A stretch of DNA of 64,000 nucleotides, from contig JANDJZ010000101.1 of the NCBI GenBank assembly GCA_027943245.1, positions 41,076 through 105,075 of the forward strand, written 5' to 3'. The notes under the pieces are model-generated. The model worked only from the letters and a program-made list of their open reading frames with translations. It was not told where the DNA came from and searched no databases. This DNA comes from Acanthamoeba sp. SK_2022b (Eukaryota > Discosea > Longamoebia > Acanthamoebidae). This document shows positions 1 to 10,892 of this stretch, piece after piece; the stretch's first letter is position 1; each line of letters begins with the position of its first letter. Position numbers and translations under genes: made by a program.

Positions 1-372
1 CGAAGCTTCTCGGCCAGGGTGGGGACCTTGAAGCCCAGGCCGCGGATGTGGCGCGCGACCTTGTCGTAGGCGATCGCCTGCTCCGTGCTCTGCTGCTTGA
101 ACAGCTCACACAGCATGTGGGCGCGAGGGCTGACCACGTTGTAGTGGTAGTTATCCGTGCGCAGACGCATGATCTCCTGGCAATGTACCACATGAGACAC
201 GCACGTTCACGCAGGTCAATGTGTGTAGGGCATGGCGGGGGAGGGTGAGCTTGGTAGGTACCACTTCGGATTCGATCCTGTTGAGGATGAAGGCGGTCTC
301 GGAGAGGACCTTCTCGTCAAGGCCGATGTTGGGCAGGATGGGCTCCCTCTGCACGGTGACTTGCGTGGCCAT
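1..372 (-). CDS. Dps-like ferritin-fold protein, 3' end cut by window edge
   Basis: Minus-strand gene with exon 1 at 372-262 (37 codons, starting MATQVTVQREP), a GTACCT...CAG intron, and exon 2 from 176 running off the left edge. Exon 2 encodes NYHYNVVSPRAHMLCELF followed by STEQAIAYDKVARHIRGLG, which aligns without gaps to the helix A-B region of bacterial Dps (DNA-binding protein from starved cells), a ferritin-like iron and peroxide detoxifier that forms dodecamers. Of the usual ferroxidase residues I see the first His (YHYN) and the Asp (AYDKVA), but the second His is Cys and the last Glu is Arg, so ferroxidase activity may be reduced. The paralogue starts at 938 in the opposite direction and shares the MATQV N-terminus and first intron position. 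The family is essentially prokaryotic, so ancient transfer is likely; the intron shows the copy is a resident gene, not contamination. Confidence 0.75.
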
Positions 373-937
373 GGTTGAAAGAAAAAGACTGGTGGTGATT
401 GTTGTAGTTGTGCCTTTGTGGTGAAAAGGTGAAGAGTTAGGGAGAGGGACCGTCCGCTAATATATGCCACCATCGTTGAGGGTCGTGCAGAGGCTGACGA
501 GATATCGTCGAACCCCACCTTGCGTGTTGTAAGCGTTTGTTCTTTAGAGTCGGTGGTTCCCGCAGAGGGATGAGTTAAAGTCGGTCCTTAAGCTAAACTT
601 GCACGCCTGTGTTCAAAAGAGGAAAAGGCGTCGGCCAATGAGCAACTTGAGGGTAGCCAAGTCTGAAAACCAAACCGCTAATTCGTCCAAAATTAGGAGA
701 GGCCTGCAGCCATCTTGGCCCCTGGTATGGAACGTCCGCGCCTATAGCATACACTGCGATAACCTGTGACACCCCTACGGTGAGCGGCTGCGCTTCGGCC
801 CTACGCTGGGTGACTGTCAGGCGACAATTCAAGTGGGCTTTGGGAAGGGACTTGTAGTAGCATAAATAGATGAGAAGTGCGTCTCTTGCGTACACGACCA
901 ACCAACAAGCAACCAACAATCTACAACTTGAACTACA
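373..937. promoter_or_regulatory. Shared divergent promoter of the two Dps-like genes
   Basis: Non-coding interval between the two divergent start codons. A TATA-like stretch lies on each side: taatatatg at 458-466 (read on the minus strand for the left gene, about 90 bp from its ATG) and cataaataga at 861-870 (about 70 bp before the right gene's ATG). No convincing ORF is seen. Promoter roles are inferred from position only. Confidence 0.4.
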
Positions 938-1666
938 ATGGCTACTCAAGTGCAGGTGCAAGTTCAGCGCGAGCCGGTGGTGAGCAACATTGGCGTCTCG
1001 GAGAAGAACATCCAACCCACGGCTCAGTTCCTAGCCACCTTGGCCGCTGATGAGGTACCGACCGCCGTCTCCTTTCTCGTTGGCGCTCTGACGCTGACTC
1101 CAGCCGGTCACCACACCGCATAGATGTGCATGTACTTGCACACATTCAACTACTACCTGAACGTGGTGGGCCCTCGCAGCCACGCTTTGAGCTGTCTGTT
1201 CCAGAAGCAGGCAGTTGAGATCGGATGCGTCATGGACAAGGTTGGGCGCCATGTTCGTGGTCTTGGCTACAAGGTGCCCATCCTGACAGAGATCACCCGT
1301 ATGAACCGCTGCAACAACCCTCCGGTACCTTGCCCCCTCCCCCTAAATCGCTTTCAGTGTGTGGTAGCCATTGTAGTCGGTTAATGTAAAAGCTTGAAGG
1401 AGGGAGCGTGGCCCGACGAGAACGGAATGCTGGAGGTGTTGCTGACCAACCACGAGAACATCGTACGCAACATCTGCAACGATAGGTAAGGGAGACTTAA
1501 ACTGCACTCTTCATTGGTCTATGACCCTGAGTCTGTTTGCAGGAAGAAGGCTGCCGACCTGAACATGAAGGCGATCGAGGACCTCCTGGTCGAAGTAGAG
1601 AGGTGCCACTTGCAATGGGCCTGGCAGCTGCGCATCCACATGCAAACGCTTGGTCAGGGCAAGTAG
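938..1666 (+). CDS. Dps-like ferritin-fold protein, metal site largely lost
   Basis: Exons 938-1054, 1124-1324, 1400-1485 and 1543-1666 keep one frame through three introns (donors GTACCG, GTACCT, GTAAGG) and give 175 residues, normal for Dps. The order is an N-terminus MATQVQVQVQREP, a helix segment with NYYLNVVGPRSHALSCLF and CVMDKVGRHVRGLGYKVP, a middle exon with LEVLLTNHENIVRNICN, and a C-terminus ending LRIHMQTLGQGK then TAG. Aligned to Dps, the ferroxidase His residues are Tyr and Ser, and the conserved Glu is Arg; only the Asp of MDKV remains. The protein therefore keeps the fold signature but probably not the iron-oxidising centre; a DNA-binding, structural or hetero-oligomer role with the left paralogue is possible. 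It has diverged further from Dps than that neighbour. A TATA-like element sits at 861-870. Confidence 0.75.
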
Positions 1667-1873
1667 ACAGACGGACCGAGTGCCCCCGCCAAACATCCTT
1701 CCACGAGCCGCTACGTGAACGGAACAGACAGCAGCAGAAGGCCAGTTGGGGCAGCCAACAATAGGAAGAAGAGTGAGCACTAGACAACCCAAGAAAAGAC
1801 TACACAACTCTTACTCCCACCAGGTGGCCGCTATGATGCAACAGGTCTTTTCTTCCGCTGAGCCGCTCTAACC

Positions 1874-3863
1874 TCAGAGAGCCTGCTGGAGATGGGCGTA
1901 CTCGTAGGCATAGCCGTCTGTCGGCTTGCCGCAGCTCTGGGGGCATGCAAACACCACCACGCAGCCGAACTCGAGCTGCACGTCGGCCTCTGGCGGCAGC
2001 GCCTCGCCCTCGCCTTCGGCTTCGAGCTCCTGCGCCGATCGCAGCAGGTAGATCAGCGTGGGCATCACCTCGCACTCGAACACCCTGGACAACGCCGTAG
2101 AACATCATGCCCCAGCCCCCTCGGTCAAAATCAAAATTGGCGGCCCACGCGCTGTGTCGAAGCGGAGGAGTGGTACCGCTCAGCTCCGCAGCGCTCACAG
2201 CACGGTACACTCGGGGGGAAGTCCTTTGACATCCACAGCGGTCGGCCCGAGTAGGAATACCTGCACGCATGTACACATATGCACACACACACATGCGCGG
2301 GCACACATGTTAAACATGAAGGCCAGCAACCGGCGAACGGTGGGTGATGTGCAAACCTGAACACGTGCTCCGGGTTCCGTTCGAGGTACTCCTGAAACTT
2401 GAGGAGGTATTTCTCTTCGCTCTCCTCGTAGTCCTCGTTGCCCAGCATGACGCCCTCGTCGATACCTCCGCCGCCGTGCTTGGCCTTGCCTTTGCCTTTT
2501 CCCTTGCCTCCTCGATCGCCGCCTTTGCCGTCCAAGTCGTCGTCGTCCATCTCGCCCGTGAGCTCCTTGTTCCACTGCGCGGCGAGCTTCTTCTCCTTCT
2601 TGCCCACGACCGACCGCGGCACCTCCTCCTCCACCTCCATATAGAACCCGTAGAACCCATGTCCTCGGGGTATCGCCTGGTGCGCCCTCTCTACGAACAC
2701 GCGTTGGGAGTCAACGATCGATCGATCGATCAAATCAAATCAAATCATTTGGTCACGGTGCGTTGGTGGCCTCTCGCGCACCTTCGTTTCCTGGTCTGGG
2801 CTTGGTGGGCGTGTTGCTGGTGGAAGAGGTGCTACTTGGGGGTTTGCTCTCCGTTGGGTCGGAGATGGTGAGAGCCGACTGGAGCAGTTTCTCGAGGTCT
2901 TTGTCGTCGGTTTTCTTGAGCCAATCGTCGCTGGCGCCCCAATCGTCTCCGGCGCCCCAGTCGTCGTCGGCTGCTGCCGATGCTGGAGCTGCTGCTGTTG
3001 CAGGAACTTGATCTCCTCCAGTCGTCTCCGCTGGCTCTTCCGCACAGGGGCTCTGGCCACGGAGCACGCGCCAACTGCGAGCCGGGTGTTAGAAGCAAGG
3101 ACACACAACCACACGTGAGCGTGAGGAAGGTACCACTTTGCGGGACCATTGCGTTCGCTGTTGCACTGTTCGCTGTTGCACGCAAAGATGTACAGCTGTT
3201 GGCGCCAGCACGCGTATGGACAAGCAAGTAACGCGAGGTCAGGATCGACACAGTGGGGTTGAGTTTGGGGGGAGTACCGCACGGTCGAGGTCAGGCAGGT
3301 GGGGCAGAGGCGCGTAGGCCTGCGCTACGAGATGCATGAGCTTACCGCACTGCCCACAGCGGTAGTAGGACTCTGGTGGCGGTGTGCTGATCCAGAACTG
3401 TGCAGTGAGCGTGGGTGAGCCTGGACAAGGCCCGAAACACAGCCGGCAGTGGCACCACATCCTTACAAAAGATGCATCACTCACGCCCGGAGATTGAGAT
3501 GGAGGAAGAGTACGGGCTGGCCTCCAATTTTGCTGGACCATATGTTGTCCTCTTCGGCGCGCAGGCCAATGTAACCAAGGATCACCGGCCTTTTCATGGG
3601 CTTATGCCCGCTGGTGCCTCGCGAGGGCGACCGCACCACCTCCACCTTTTTCATCTTTTCTCGATTTTGATCTTTCTGGTACAAATACGAAGAAAAAAGA
3701 GCCAGGCAATACGCAGAACGGCCAACTCCCGACGCATCCGTGGGATGGCGTTGGCATGGGATCGGCACACCATTGTGTCGGCTCGAGCTAACAGAAGCCG
3801 CAGCCCAAGCATCGAGTCGAAGCCTCGACAAAGTGCGGCGATCTTTACCTGACGCGCTGCCAT
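1874..3863 (-). CDS. PDCD2L: PDCD2-like protein (uS5/RPS2 dedicated chaperone family)
   Basis: Eight exons, all in phase: 3863-3849, 3675-3514, 3397-3278, 3195-3134, 3074-2757, 2686-2357, 2260-2177, 2084-1874 (433 residues). The N-terminal half carries VILGYIGL, then YYRCGQCGKLMHLVAQAYAP and LYIFACN, the PDCD2 TYPP-type region. The C-terminal PDCD2_C domain reads YSYSGRPLWMS, CCERCGAERVFECEVMPTL and VVVFACPQSCG. Between them is a low-complexity linker with WG/DD repeats and a GK-rich stretch. There is no MYND zinc finger, so it resembles PDCD2L rather than PDCD2. Family members bind nascent ribosomal protein uS5 and help 40S assembly, in cytoplasm and nucleus. Two junctions are less certain: the five-codon first exon (MAARQ), which is preferred over the in-frame ATG at 3654, and the acceptor of exon 6. 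Confidence 0.85.
2715..2745. repeat. Short (CGAT)4(CAAAT)3 tandem in PDCD2L intron
   Basis: Four CGAT units are followed by three CAAAT units inside the intron between exons 5 and 6 of the PDCD2L gene. Simple-sequence tract with no coding role. Confidence 0.8.
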
Positions 3864-4196
3864 CTTGGGATGTTCGCTCTTGGGCGTGGTTTTCATGAAG
3901 CAGCCTCACGGCCCGCATGCCCAGCGCGGGCCGCTCGCAAGCACACGACGCTGCGCTACCTCAACGGGCGGCCCCTGTGTGAGAATGTTTCTGGCGTCTT
4001 ATGACCAGGGCCTATTCGGCTCCATCATCAGCGACTGGAGAGTTTTGCCGGTACCGTGCACCATCTGGATGGTGACTAATCGAGTAGTTGGAGCACTTCC
4101 CAGCCAGCCACCCGGGACGATACGGGGAAAGCACGGGCCGCAGCTGAGGATATTAAGCTTTTGACAGGGATGGCGGTCTGAAAGAGAGAAGACCGG
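3864..4196. other. Intergenic spacer upstream of PDCD2L
   Basis: Lies between the PDCD2L start and the stop of the methyltransferase-like gene, both on the minus strand. It should hold the PDCD2L promoter and the neighbour's 3' end. I see no protein-like reading frame or RNA gene. Confidence 0.5.
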
Positions 4197-5093
4197 TCAT
4201 GGCCAATAGTGCACGACCATGTTGCCTCTCCCTCGAAGTCGCTGCAGCTCTGTCTCGGTTTGCTCGAGGGTGTGGCCTGCGAACCTATCCCAATGAAACC
4301 ACTTCATGGCTTCGTGTGCGAAGTGAATCTCTACGAAGAACTCGTCGATCAAGTCCATCGCACCGGTGGCCTCTAGTCGCGGAATGATGGACCACTCCAG
4401 GCCATCGACGTCCAACTTTAGCACGCAGAAATCCTCGCGCTTCACGTGAGTGAGGAGGAAGTTGGCAAGGTCGGTGCGGGACTTCCCGTCCTCTGTACCT
4501 ATCTGCTGGTTGAAGAGAGTGATACTGTCTAACCAGGCGCGCGCTTCGTCGACGGAGATGTTGTACGTGATAGCGGCAGCCGAGGGAGAAGGTTTCAAGA
4601 ACACAACACTCCTGATCTCGAAGGCATAGATCTTGGAGAAGTCGACGGGGTAGTTCTTTTTAAACCAGCCCACGCTCGAGTCAAACGTCTGCGCTCCAGC
4701 GTCGATGTAGACTCGCTCTTCTGGCAGCACTAGGTCGAGCACTTTGCGGAGTGGCAGCACTCTCTGGCATTCTGCTTGTTCGAGGCGGTTGCGCTTGCAC
4801 ACGTGCTTGTGAAGCGAGTGGGGAAACAAGCGCAGGTGGGAGCGGTCCTCTATAGTGACGTTGTTCCAGCCCGAGGGAGGTCGAGGATGACGAAACATGT
4901 CCTTGCTGATGAGTGGTTCTACGTCCATCTCGGCCAGCATGAGCGAGTTCAAGAGGGGAAGGACAACTTCTTGCCCGTCCTCCCCCACCACATCCTCTTT
5001 GGTCGACCGCGTCAAGAGCAGTAATGCGGTTGTTACCAATACGAGTGGACACAGTAGAACCAAGGTGAAAGAATTCAGTGGCCTTGAAGTCAT
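4197..5093 (-). CDS. Intronless type II membrane protein with FkbM-like methyltransferase fold
   Basis: One uninterrupted 298-residue frame. Residues about 8-29 (FTLVLLCPLVLVTTALLLL) form a single hydrophobic signal anchor after a short cytosolic tail, suggesting a Golgi/ER lumenal catalytic domain. The C-terminal part contains VYIDAGAQTFDSSVGWF, YAFEIR, FCVLKLDVDGLEWSIIPRL and FVEIHF. This spacing (glycine-rich loop, acidic residue ending strand 2, KxDVDGxE motif) matches FkbM-type and plant DUF7870-type AdoMet methyltransferase-like proteins. Substrate is unknown; glycans are a reasonable guess from topology. The gene is one of only two intronless genes in a window where other genes have up to about twenty exons. 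The start is the first ATG ahead of the anchor. Confidence 0.7.
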   Translation of the reverse strand: MTSRPLNSFTLVLLCPLVLVTTALLLLTRSTKEDVVGEDGQEVVLPLLNSLMLAEMDVEPLISKDMFRHPRPPSGWNNVTIEDRSHLRLFPHSLHKHVCKRNRLEQAECQRVLPLRKVLDLVLPEERVYIDAGAQTFDSSVGWFKKNYPVDFSKIYAFEIRSVVFLKPSPSAAAITYNISVDEARAWLDSITLFNQQIGTEDGKSRTDLANFLLTHVKREDFCVLKLDVDGLEWSIIPRLEATGAMDLIDEFFVEIHFAHEAMKWFHWDRFAGHTLEQTETELQRLRGRGNMVVHYWP

Positions 5094-5325
5094 GGCGTTG
5101 TCATGTCCGGGACACCAGTCTGCACAGACCGCACAAAAGCCACCTCTTTTTTTGGTAAATTAGGTTTTTTGGTGTGCTTTTTTCTGCGCGCATTCGTGAA
5201 ATACCGACAGACTTCCTGTGTACGTGGCGTGTATTCGAAGAAGACGATTTGTTGAATGCTGGCGCGGTCTCTCTATTTTGTTGGACCCGACTCCATTGTC
5301 TGGCAGACAGCCTCTCCAGAGAAGC

Positions 5326-6039
5326 ATGAACAAGAAAGGAGGAGTGACATCGCCTTCGTTCACGTCGCCGGTCACGTCGCCGCTGACTTCGCCTCGGCGG
5401 GAAGGCGGGGACACGACAGCTGCCGGAGGCGAGGCAGGGATGGAGCTGACGGTGGTTAAGGGCGGTCGCCTCTACTCTAACTTTGTCTACCTGAACCCCC
5501 TTGACGCCAAGGCCCTTACCCTGCCCAGCAAGCCTGCCGGCCTCCCACACAATACTTACCTCCTCATCAACCTGCACCTTTACCTCTTCAAGTACGTGTT
5601 GTTTTAGTAACGTATTCACGTTAATGATATGATGGTTATCCGATAGGATTTGGTGTGTATGCTGACAATTGCTGTAGGCCAAGCGAAAACGTCCGCCAGG
5701 GCACCATCGAGATGAACGACTTTCAGCGTCGCTCGGTTTATGTGTCGCTCAACGAGAAGGTCATCTGTAGGCCCTTTGCGCCGAAGTACGTGCACTTCAA
5801 TCATCGTGCGCCTGTCCTGCTTCGTGTCGCTCAACCTGGTTTGCTTGGACAGGAACAAGGAAGCAGTCTTCCTCTCTGGCATCAAACTCGAGATCGACTT
5901 CTTGTACGCTGGGTCCAAAGGAGTGGATAGCGCCTTCCAATCGGGCGAGATAATAGAGGTGAGCGGCTCCAAGAGTCACCTTAACCTGTCCTTCGTCTGA
6001 CCGATACCCGCTCTCTCTCTCTCTCTCTCTTTGTTGTGT

Positions 6040-6115
<76 letters not shown>

Positions 6116-8640
6116 GCAGGCACTCGTGGCACAATTCGAGAATCACTTCTTCACGCGCAACCAACTCATGGCTATGGATGTTAAGGGCATCACGCTCAAG
6201 TTTAAGGTCACCGACCTCGAGATCGCTCGGCTGGGCAACGAAGACGCCCCCGCCGACAAGCAGACCGCCAAGCAGTCATCGACCGTGCGTGGTGTGCTGA
6301 TGAAGCAGACCGGCATCGAGCTGGTGCCCGCTAAGGGGTCGGCGCTCAAGCTCGTAGCCGTCACGTCCGCTGGGAGCTCCTCTGCCGTGTACGCACACAG
6401 CCCAGTGGAGTTGCCGCACGCCGTACGCGGTCGTGTCCTTACCTGATGAAGCGTTTGGACCTGCGTCGCTGCAGGATGCCGGAGATCTTCAAGCCCACGT
6501 GGTCCTTTGAACAGATCGGCATCGGCGGTCTCGACGATCAGCTGTCGGACATCTTCCGCCGTGCGTTCGCGCCGCGAGTGCTGCCCCGACACGTCACCAA
6601 GGAGCTTGGCATCGACCCCGTGCGAGGTAGGCCTTTTGCACGCCTCTTGCGCACTCGACGCGACCTCCCTCTGTGATGACGTTTGCTCACACTCCAAACC
6701 CCCAATCAAGGCATTCTGTTGCATGGGCCGCCTGGCTGCGGAAAAACCCTCATCGCCAAGAGGCTGGCCAAGGTGCTCAAGAGTAAGAAGCCGCTCTACG
6801 TCAAGGGTCCCGAGATATTCGACCCGCTGGTGGGTCGGGCCGAGGAGAAGATCCGCGAGCTCTTCGCGCCCGCACTGGCCGACTACCGCAAGTACGGCGA
6901 TGACAGCGAGCTGCACGTGGTGATCATGGACGAGATCGACTCGATCGCCGCGAAGCGGGGCATGCGACAGGGCGGCACGGGTGTCGACGATCGGGTGGTC
7001 AATCAGCTGCTGGCCATCTTGGACGGCGTCGACGACATGAACAACATTCTCGTCATCGGCATGACCAACCGAATCGACATTCTCGACACGGCCATCCTCC
7101 GCCCCGGTCGCCTCGAGATCCATGTCGAGATCGGCCTCCCGGACGAAAAGGGCCGCATGCAGATCCTCGAGATCCACACCACGTCGATGCGCAAGGCCAA
7201 TAGGCTGGCCGCCGACGTCAACCTCAAAGCTCTCGCCCTCCAGACTAAGAACTTCACCGGCGCCGAGCTGTCGAGCATGGTCAAGAACGCATCAGGTACA
7301 ATTAAAAGACTTTTTTTTATTCTATTTTATTTTCTTATTTATTCTCAATTACTTTTTTTGTTTATTCGAATTATTCTTGCGTGGTTATGGGTCGATGCTG
7401 ACGCTTCCCCCCTTTTTTTCTGCGCAAAAGCTTTCGCGTGCTCGCGCGAGATCAACGACCCGATCAACCAGGACCAGGGCATGGCCAAGGCCAACCCGAT
7501 CGTCAACGCCAAGGACTTTGACAAGGCCTTTGACCAAACCGTGCGTGCCACATCCCCCACCCCAGTGATCCGATGGTAGCCACTCGCCCCAAAGCTCACA
7601 TTCGCTGATGGATGACCTGTCGAGCAGGAGCCCGCCTTTGGTCGGTCGGGCCAGAGTTTCAAGAACTGCATGCGAAACGGCGTCATCCCGTACAGCCCGG
7701 CCTTCACCGAGGTTCTGGAAGATGCTCGTCTCTTCGTTCAACAGACTGTAACGAGCACGCACACAAACCTGGTCTCGGTGCTGCTGGAGGGCGAGTCCGG
7801 GTGCGGCAAGACGGCGGTGGCGGCCATGCTGGCCTTGGAGAGCGGCTTCCCGTTCGTGAAGCTGCTGTCGCCCAAGGACTTCATCTCCTACAACGACACG
7901 GCCCGATGCCAGCTGATCAACAACGCCTTCCTCGATGCCTACAAGTCGCCCCTCTCTGTCATCGTCATCGACGACATCGAGCGATTCCTCAGTACGACAG
8001 ACCCTGCCTTGCTGTGTGCTGTGTGCCGTTCTGTGAGTGTTCCTGTCTCTCCGCCGGCTGACGGTGTGTGGCTGGTGTGTCTTCAGATTACTCGCCGGTG
8101 GGCCACCAATACTCGAACGCCATCCTGCAAGCTCTGCTCGTTCTCATCCGCAAGGAGCCGCCGAACGAGGTAAGCAATCCACCGCTACTCTCTGTCTCTA
8201 TAAGGTGTGTGTGTGTTGAAGCTCACTCGAACTCCGGCCGGCTTGCAGAACAAGAAGCTGCTCGTCCTGGGCACCACCAGCAAGCGCGATGTGCTCGAAG
8301 CCCTGGAGCTCACCCAGATGTTCGATTCCACCCTCAGCCTGCCCACCATCACCCGGGGCGAGGAGATGGCCAAAGTGCTGGCCGAGATCGAGGTACGTGG
8401 CTGCGCTCTGCGCAGGCAGGCGACTCACCACACCGACTTACCACCGACATATTTCGTTGGCAGGGCTACTCCGGAGCAGACATCGAGGAGATCGTCAAGC
8501 TGTACGGTGATGGGCAGTCGGTGCCCGTACGCAAGCTTTTCCTCATCGCCGAGCGGGCCTTGCAGGAGTCCCGGGGCAAGGGCAAGAGCGTCGTGGAGTG
8601 CTTCTTCAAGTGCATGCTCGACTTTGGCCTGCGGCGCTGA
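5326..8640 (+). CDS. NSF: N-ethylmaleimide-sensitive factor (SNARE-disassembling AAA ATPase)
   Basis: Eleven exons keep phase: 5326-5591, 5678-5785, 5853-5958, 6120-6388, 6475-6626, 6711-7295, 7431-7540, 7628-7991, 8087-8169, 8249-8392, 8464-8640 (787 residues; animal NSF is about 745). After a Ser/Pro/Thr-rich N-terminal extension comes the N domain (SNAP-SNARE binding), then D1 with GPPGCGKT (residues 306-313), VVIMDEID and the second-region motif NILVIGMTNR, then D2 with GESGCGKT (587-594) and VIVIDDIERFL. Both Walker motifs look intact. NSF hexamers use ATP to separate spent SNARE complexes at cytosolic membrane faces. The intron at 5959-6119 is mostly CT and GT repeats. The N-terminal extension of about 35 residues is longer than usual; a Met at GGEAGME could be an alternative start. 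Confidence 0.95.
6011..6112. repeat. (CT)10 followed by a long (GT)n tract in NSF intron 3
   Basis: CT dinucleotides at 6011-6030, a short interruption, then GT dinucleotides to 6112, ending seven bases before the exon 4 acceptor. Nearly fills the 161-bp intron. Confidence 0.95.
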
Positions 8641-8760
8641 TGTAGCCGCAAAAGGCCAGAAGACCACCAACCAACAATCTTTCAATGTGCAGAGGTGTTT
8701 GGAAGAAGATGGTGATGTTGGGCAATATGTCAAGTTTAATCCATCAATCCGCGCCGGCGA

Positions 8761-10648
8761 TCAGGGGTCGGGGATGACGTCCTCGGAGGGCAGCTCGTCC
8801 ATGTCGAGGGGCAGGTCCACAATGCGGTGCTGCGAGAACGTGGAGAGAGGTCGATTGGGCACCAGGTACTCCCGCAACCCTGCGCGCCCACAAAACAGAA
8901 AAAGTGTTAAGGCTGAGCGTGGTGCTGTGTCTCACAAGCTTGAGCATCCCGAGAGGCTTGCGCACCAACTTGACCGTCCTCGGTTCGGGTGTACCCGTCG
9001 CCGTGGAAGAGGTGAGTGAGACCGATCTCGTGGTAGAGAAACGCCCTGGTGTGGCCCAGCGTTCCTCTCGACTCCAAATATCTGTCGTAAACATGTGGTG
9101 GGTGGGCGACCAACATTTGGGGATGGTGGGGGGGGGGGAAACGGGGCGACAACGAGCCTACCTTTCGAGGGTCATGTAATTGTGGTGGTCTCTGCCCTCC
9201 AGGAACGAAGCGCAGATGTCGAACTCGGTAAAAGTCTCCTGCACCTCCTCCAGCGTATACTTGGGCAACAACTGCGCGTAGCGAGAGATTGATCAGAAAC
9301 ACCGCTCGGCCAGCTACTGTGAAGCAGTGTGAGGTCGAGGGATTTGTACGTGGATGTGCGGCTCCACTTTGGGCCAGGCCTCGGGGAACGTGTCGCGGAC
9401 GAGGTGGAACACGCCGTCCCAGGTGGCCGGCTTGGCCTGCACCTCGGGGAACAGGCACAGCTTGAACCGGTACCCCTCTTGGTCCCCACGAAACCATCAG
9501 TGCACAGCAGTAGTCTCAACAGCAAAAGCTTGATCGAGTTGAGCTCAGGGGCTGGGGAGGGGGAATGTACCGTCGAGGGTACGACGGATCCAGGGGGTGT
9601 CCTTGCCGATGGCCTGCATGATGTCCCGCGGGCTCTTACCACATAAACGCTCTAGCCCGTCAGGACCCACTACCCACGACAGCCTTAAGGGAGAGCACGA
9701 GCGTATGTCAGTCCCACTTTAAAAGCCTATGCACAATCCTGGTGATGTTAGCTGGTGAATGACGTACCGTTTGTCGGGCTCGTCGCTGAGCAGGCGGAAG
9801 TCTTCCTCGGTGCGACCCTTCGTAACGCGCCCGCAGATGCCCCTCACGCGTCGCCGCCCTAGCGCTTCTCGCCTCTCGAAGAGCTCCGCCAGTTCATCGA
9901 TGCTCTCAACCCACTCGACGCCTTCCTTCTCTTCTCCATCGTCCTCCTCGTGCTGTGACCTGTTTGGGGTCGTCTGCCTTCCCTCTTGCTCCTCCCCGTC
10001 GTCCCGCTGTGTGTGGTCCCCGCTGGCGCGACAGCGGTGGGTCTCGTGCTTTTCCTCGACGACCGTGGCCTCCTTGTTGGTCCAGGACTTGTGGCCACTC
10101 CCGTCCGTTCGGGATTCCACCGTCTGCGTGGTTGTGCGCTTCCATGTCGTGGAGTCGGTGGTGGTGGCGCCACTGGCAGAGGTGGATGTCGTGGTGCTGG
10201 TGCTAGTGCAGGTGGTCACTGAGGTATCCACCTCCGTGGTGCTGGTATGAGCGCGCTCTCCTTCATTTTGGAAGACCATCCTCGCCGTTGAGTTGTGGTG
10301 GCTGCGCGCCTTACGCTCGGTGTTGTCGCCAGATACGGAGGGATGACGCTGCGCCGTGGCCTGTTGGTCTTCTTGCATGTGACCAGAGCTCGCGTGTTGT
10401 GCTCCTTCAGTGCCCCACGTCAGCTCCAACTTGTCACTTGTGGGCGGAGTTGGCCAGAGCGAGGGCGGCTTGGTCGAACTTGGCTTTCGTCCGCTTGTGG
10501 TTCTCTGGACAGGTGACCACAATTTTCGCTGAGCTCTACCGTGGGCACCACCTCGTTCACGGGCGGGTTGCTTCGGCCTTAGAAGTCTTCTCCTTGGGTA
10601 CTAGCAACTCACACAAGGTAGGGAAGAGTGCTGGCGCAGCTGCGCCAT
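8761..10648 (-). CDS. Uncharacterised multi-exon protein with Ser/Thr- and Glu-rich middle
   Basis: I do not recognise the family. Probable exon 1 is 10648-10613 (MAQLRQHSSLPC) and exon 2 is 10535-10438 (KIVVTCPENHKRTKAKF, FDQAALALANSAHK). A long exon ending near 9768 has a Thr/Ser-rich stretch (TSTTEVDTSVTTCTSTSTTT), an acidic part and VEWVESIDELAELFERREAL. Further exons encode LSWVVGPDGLERLCGKSPRD, YRFKLCLFPEVQAKPATWDG, LLPKYTLEEVQETFTEFDIC, YLESRGTLGHTRAFLYHEIG, and the end DMDELPSEDVIPDP then TGA at 8761. The C-terminal half looks globular and well conserved in style, while the middle is likely disordered. The joins of the large Thr-rich exon and of the last two exons are uncertain. It shares a 244-bp promoter region with the nucleotidase gene on the right. 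Confidence 0.55.
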
Positions 10649-10892
10649 GAATGAACGGGAAAGACTGACTGGTGTGGTTAAGCATTGCGTACGGGAGTAA
10701 TCGTACGCACGGGGAGCAGAACCTAGAGCCCAACCTCCCACCGTAGGAAATCCCAAATTCCTCGCTTTTCTTTCCGAGCACGCGAAAAGAGAGGCTACCG
10801 AGTACAAGGCCGATACGAAGCCAACGCGTGCACAGAGATCTGACTCACCTTGTTGAGTGGAAGGAACCGTCTCGAGACTGTCACATACCACG
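10649..10892. promoter_or_regulatory. Divergent promoter, unknown gene / NT5DC-type gene
   Basis: Short non-coding gap between the inferred start of the minus-strand unknown gene and the ATG at 10893. No clear TATA box was found. Confidence 0.3.

Noticed and set aside
5797..6164. Thr-His repeat frames across 6011-6112
   Set aside because: Products of the GT/CA microsatellite in an intron.
6143..7177. 344-codon antisense frame under NSF
   Set aside because: Shadow of the GC-rich D1 ATPase coding strand; no family features.
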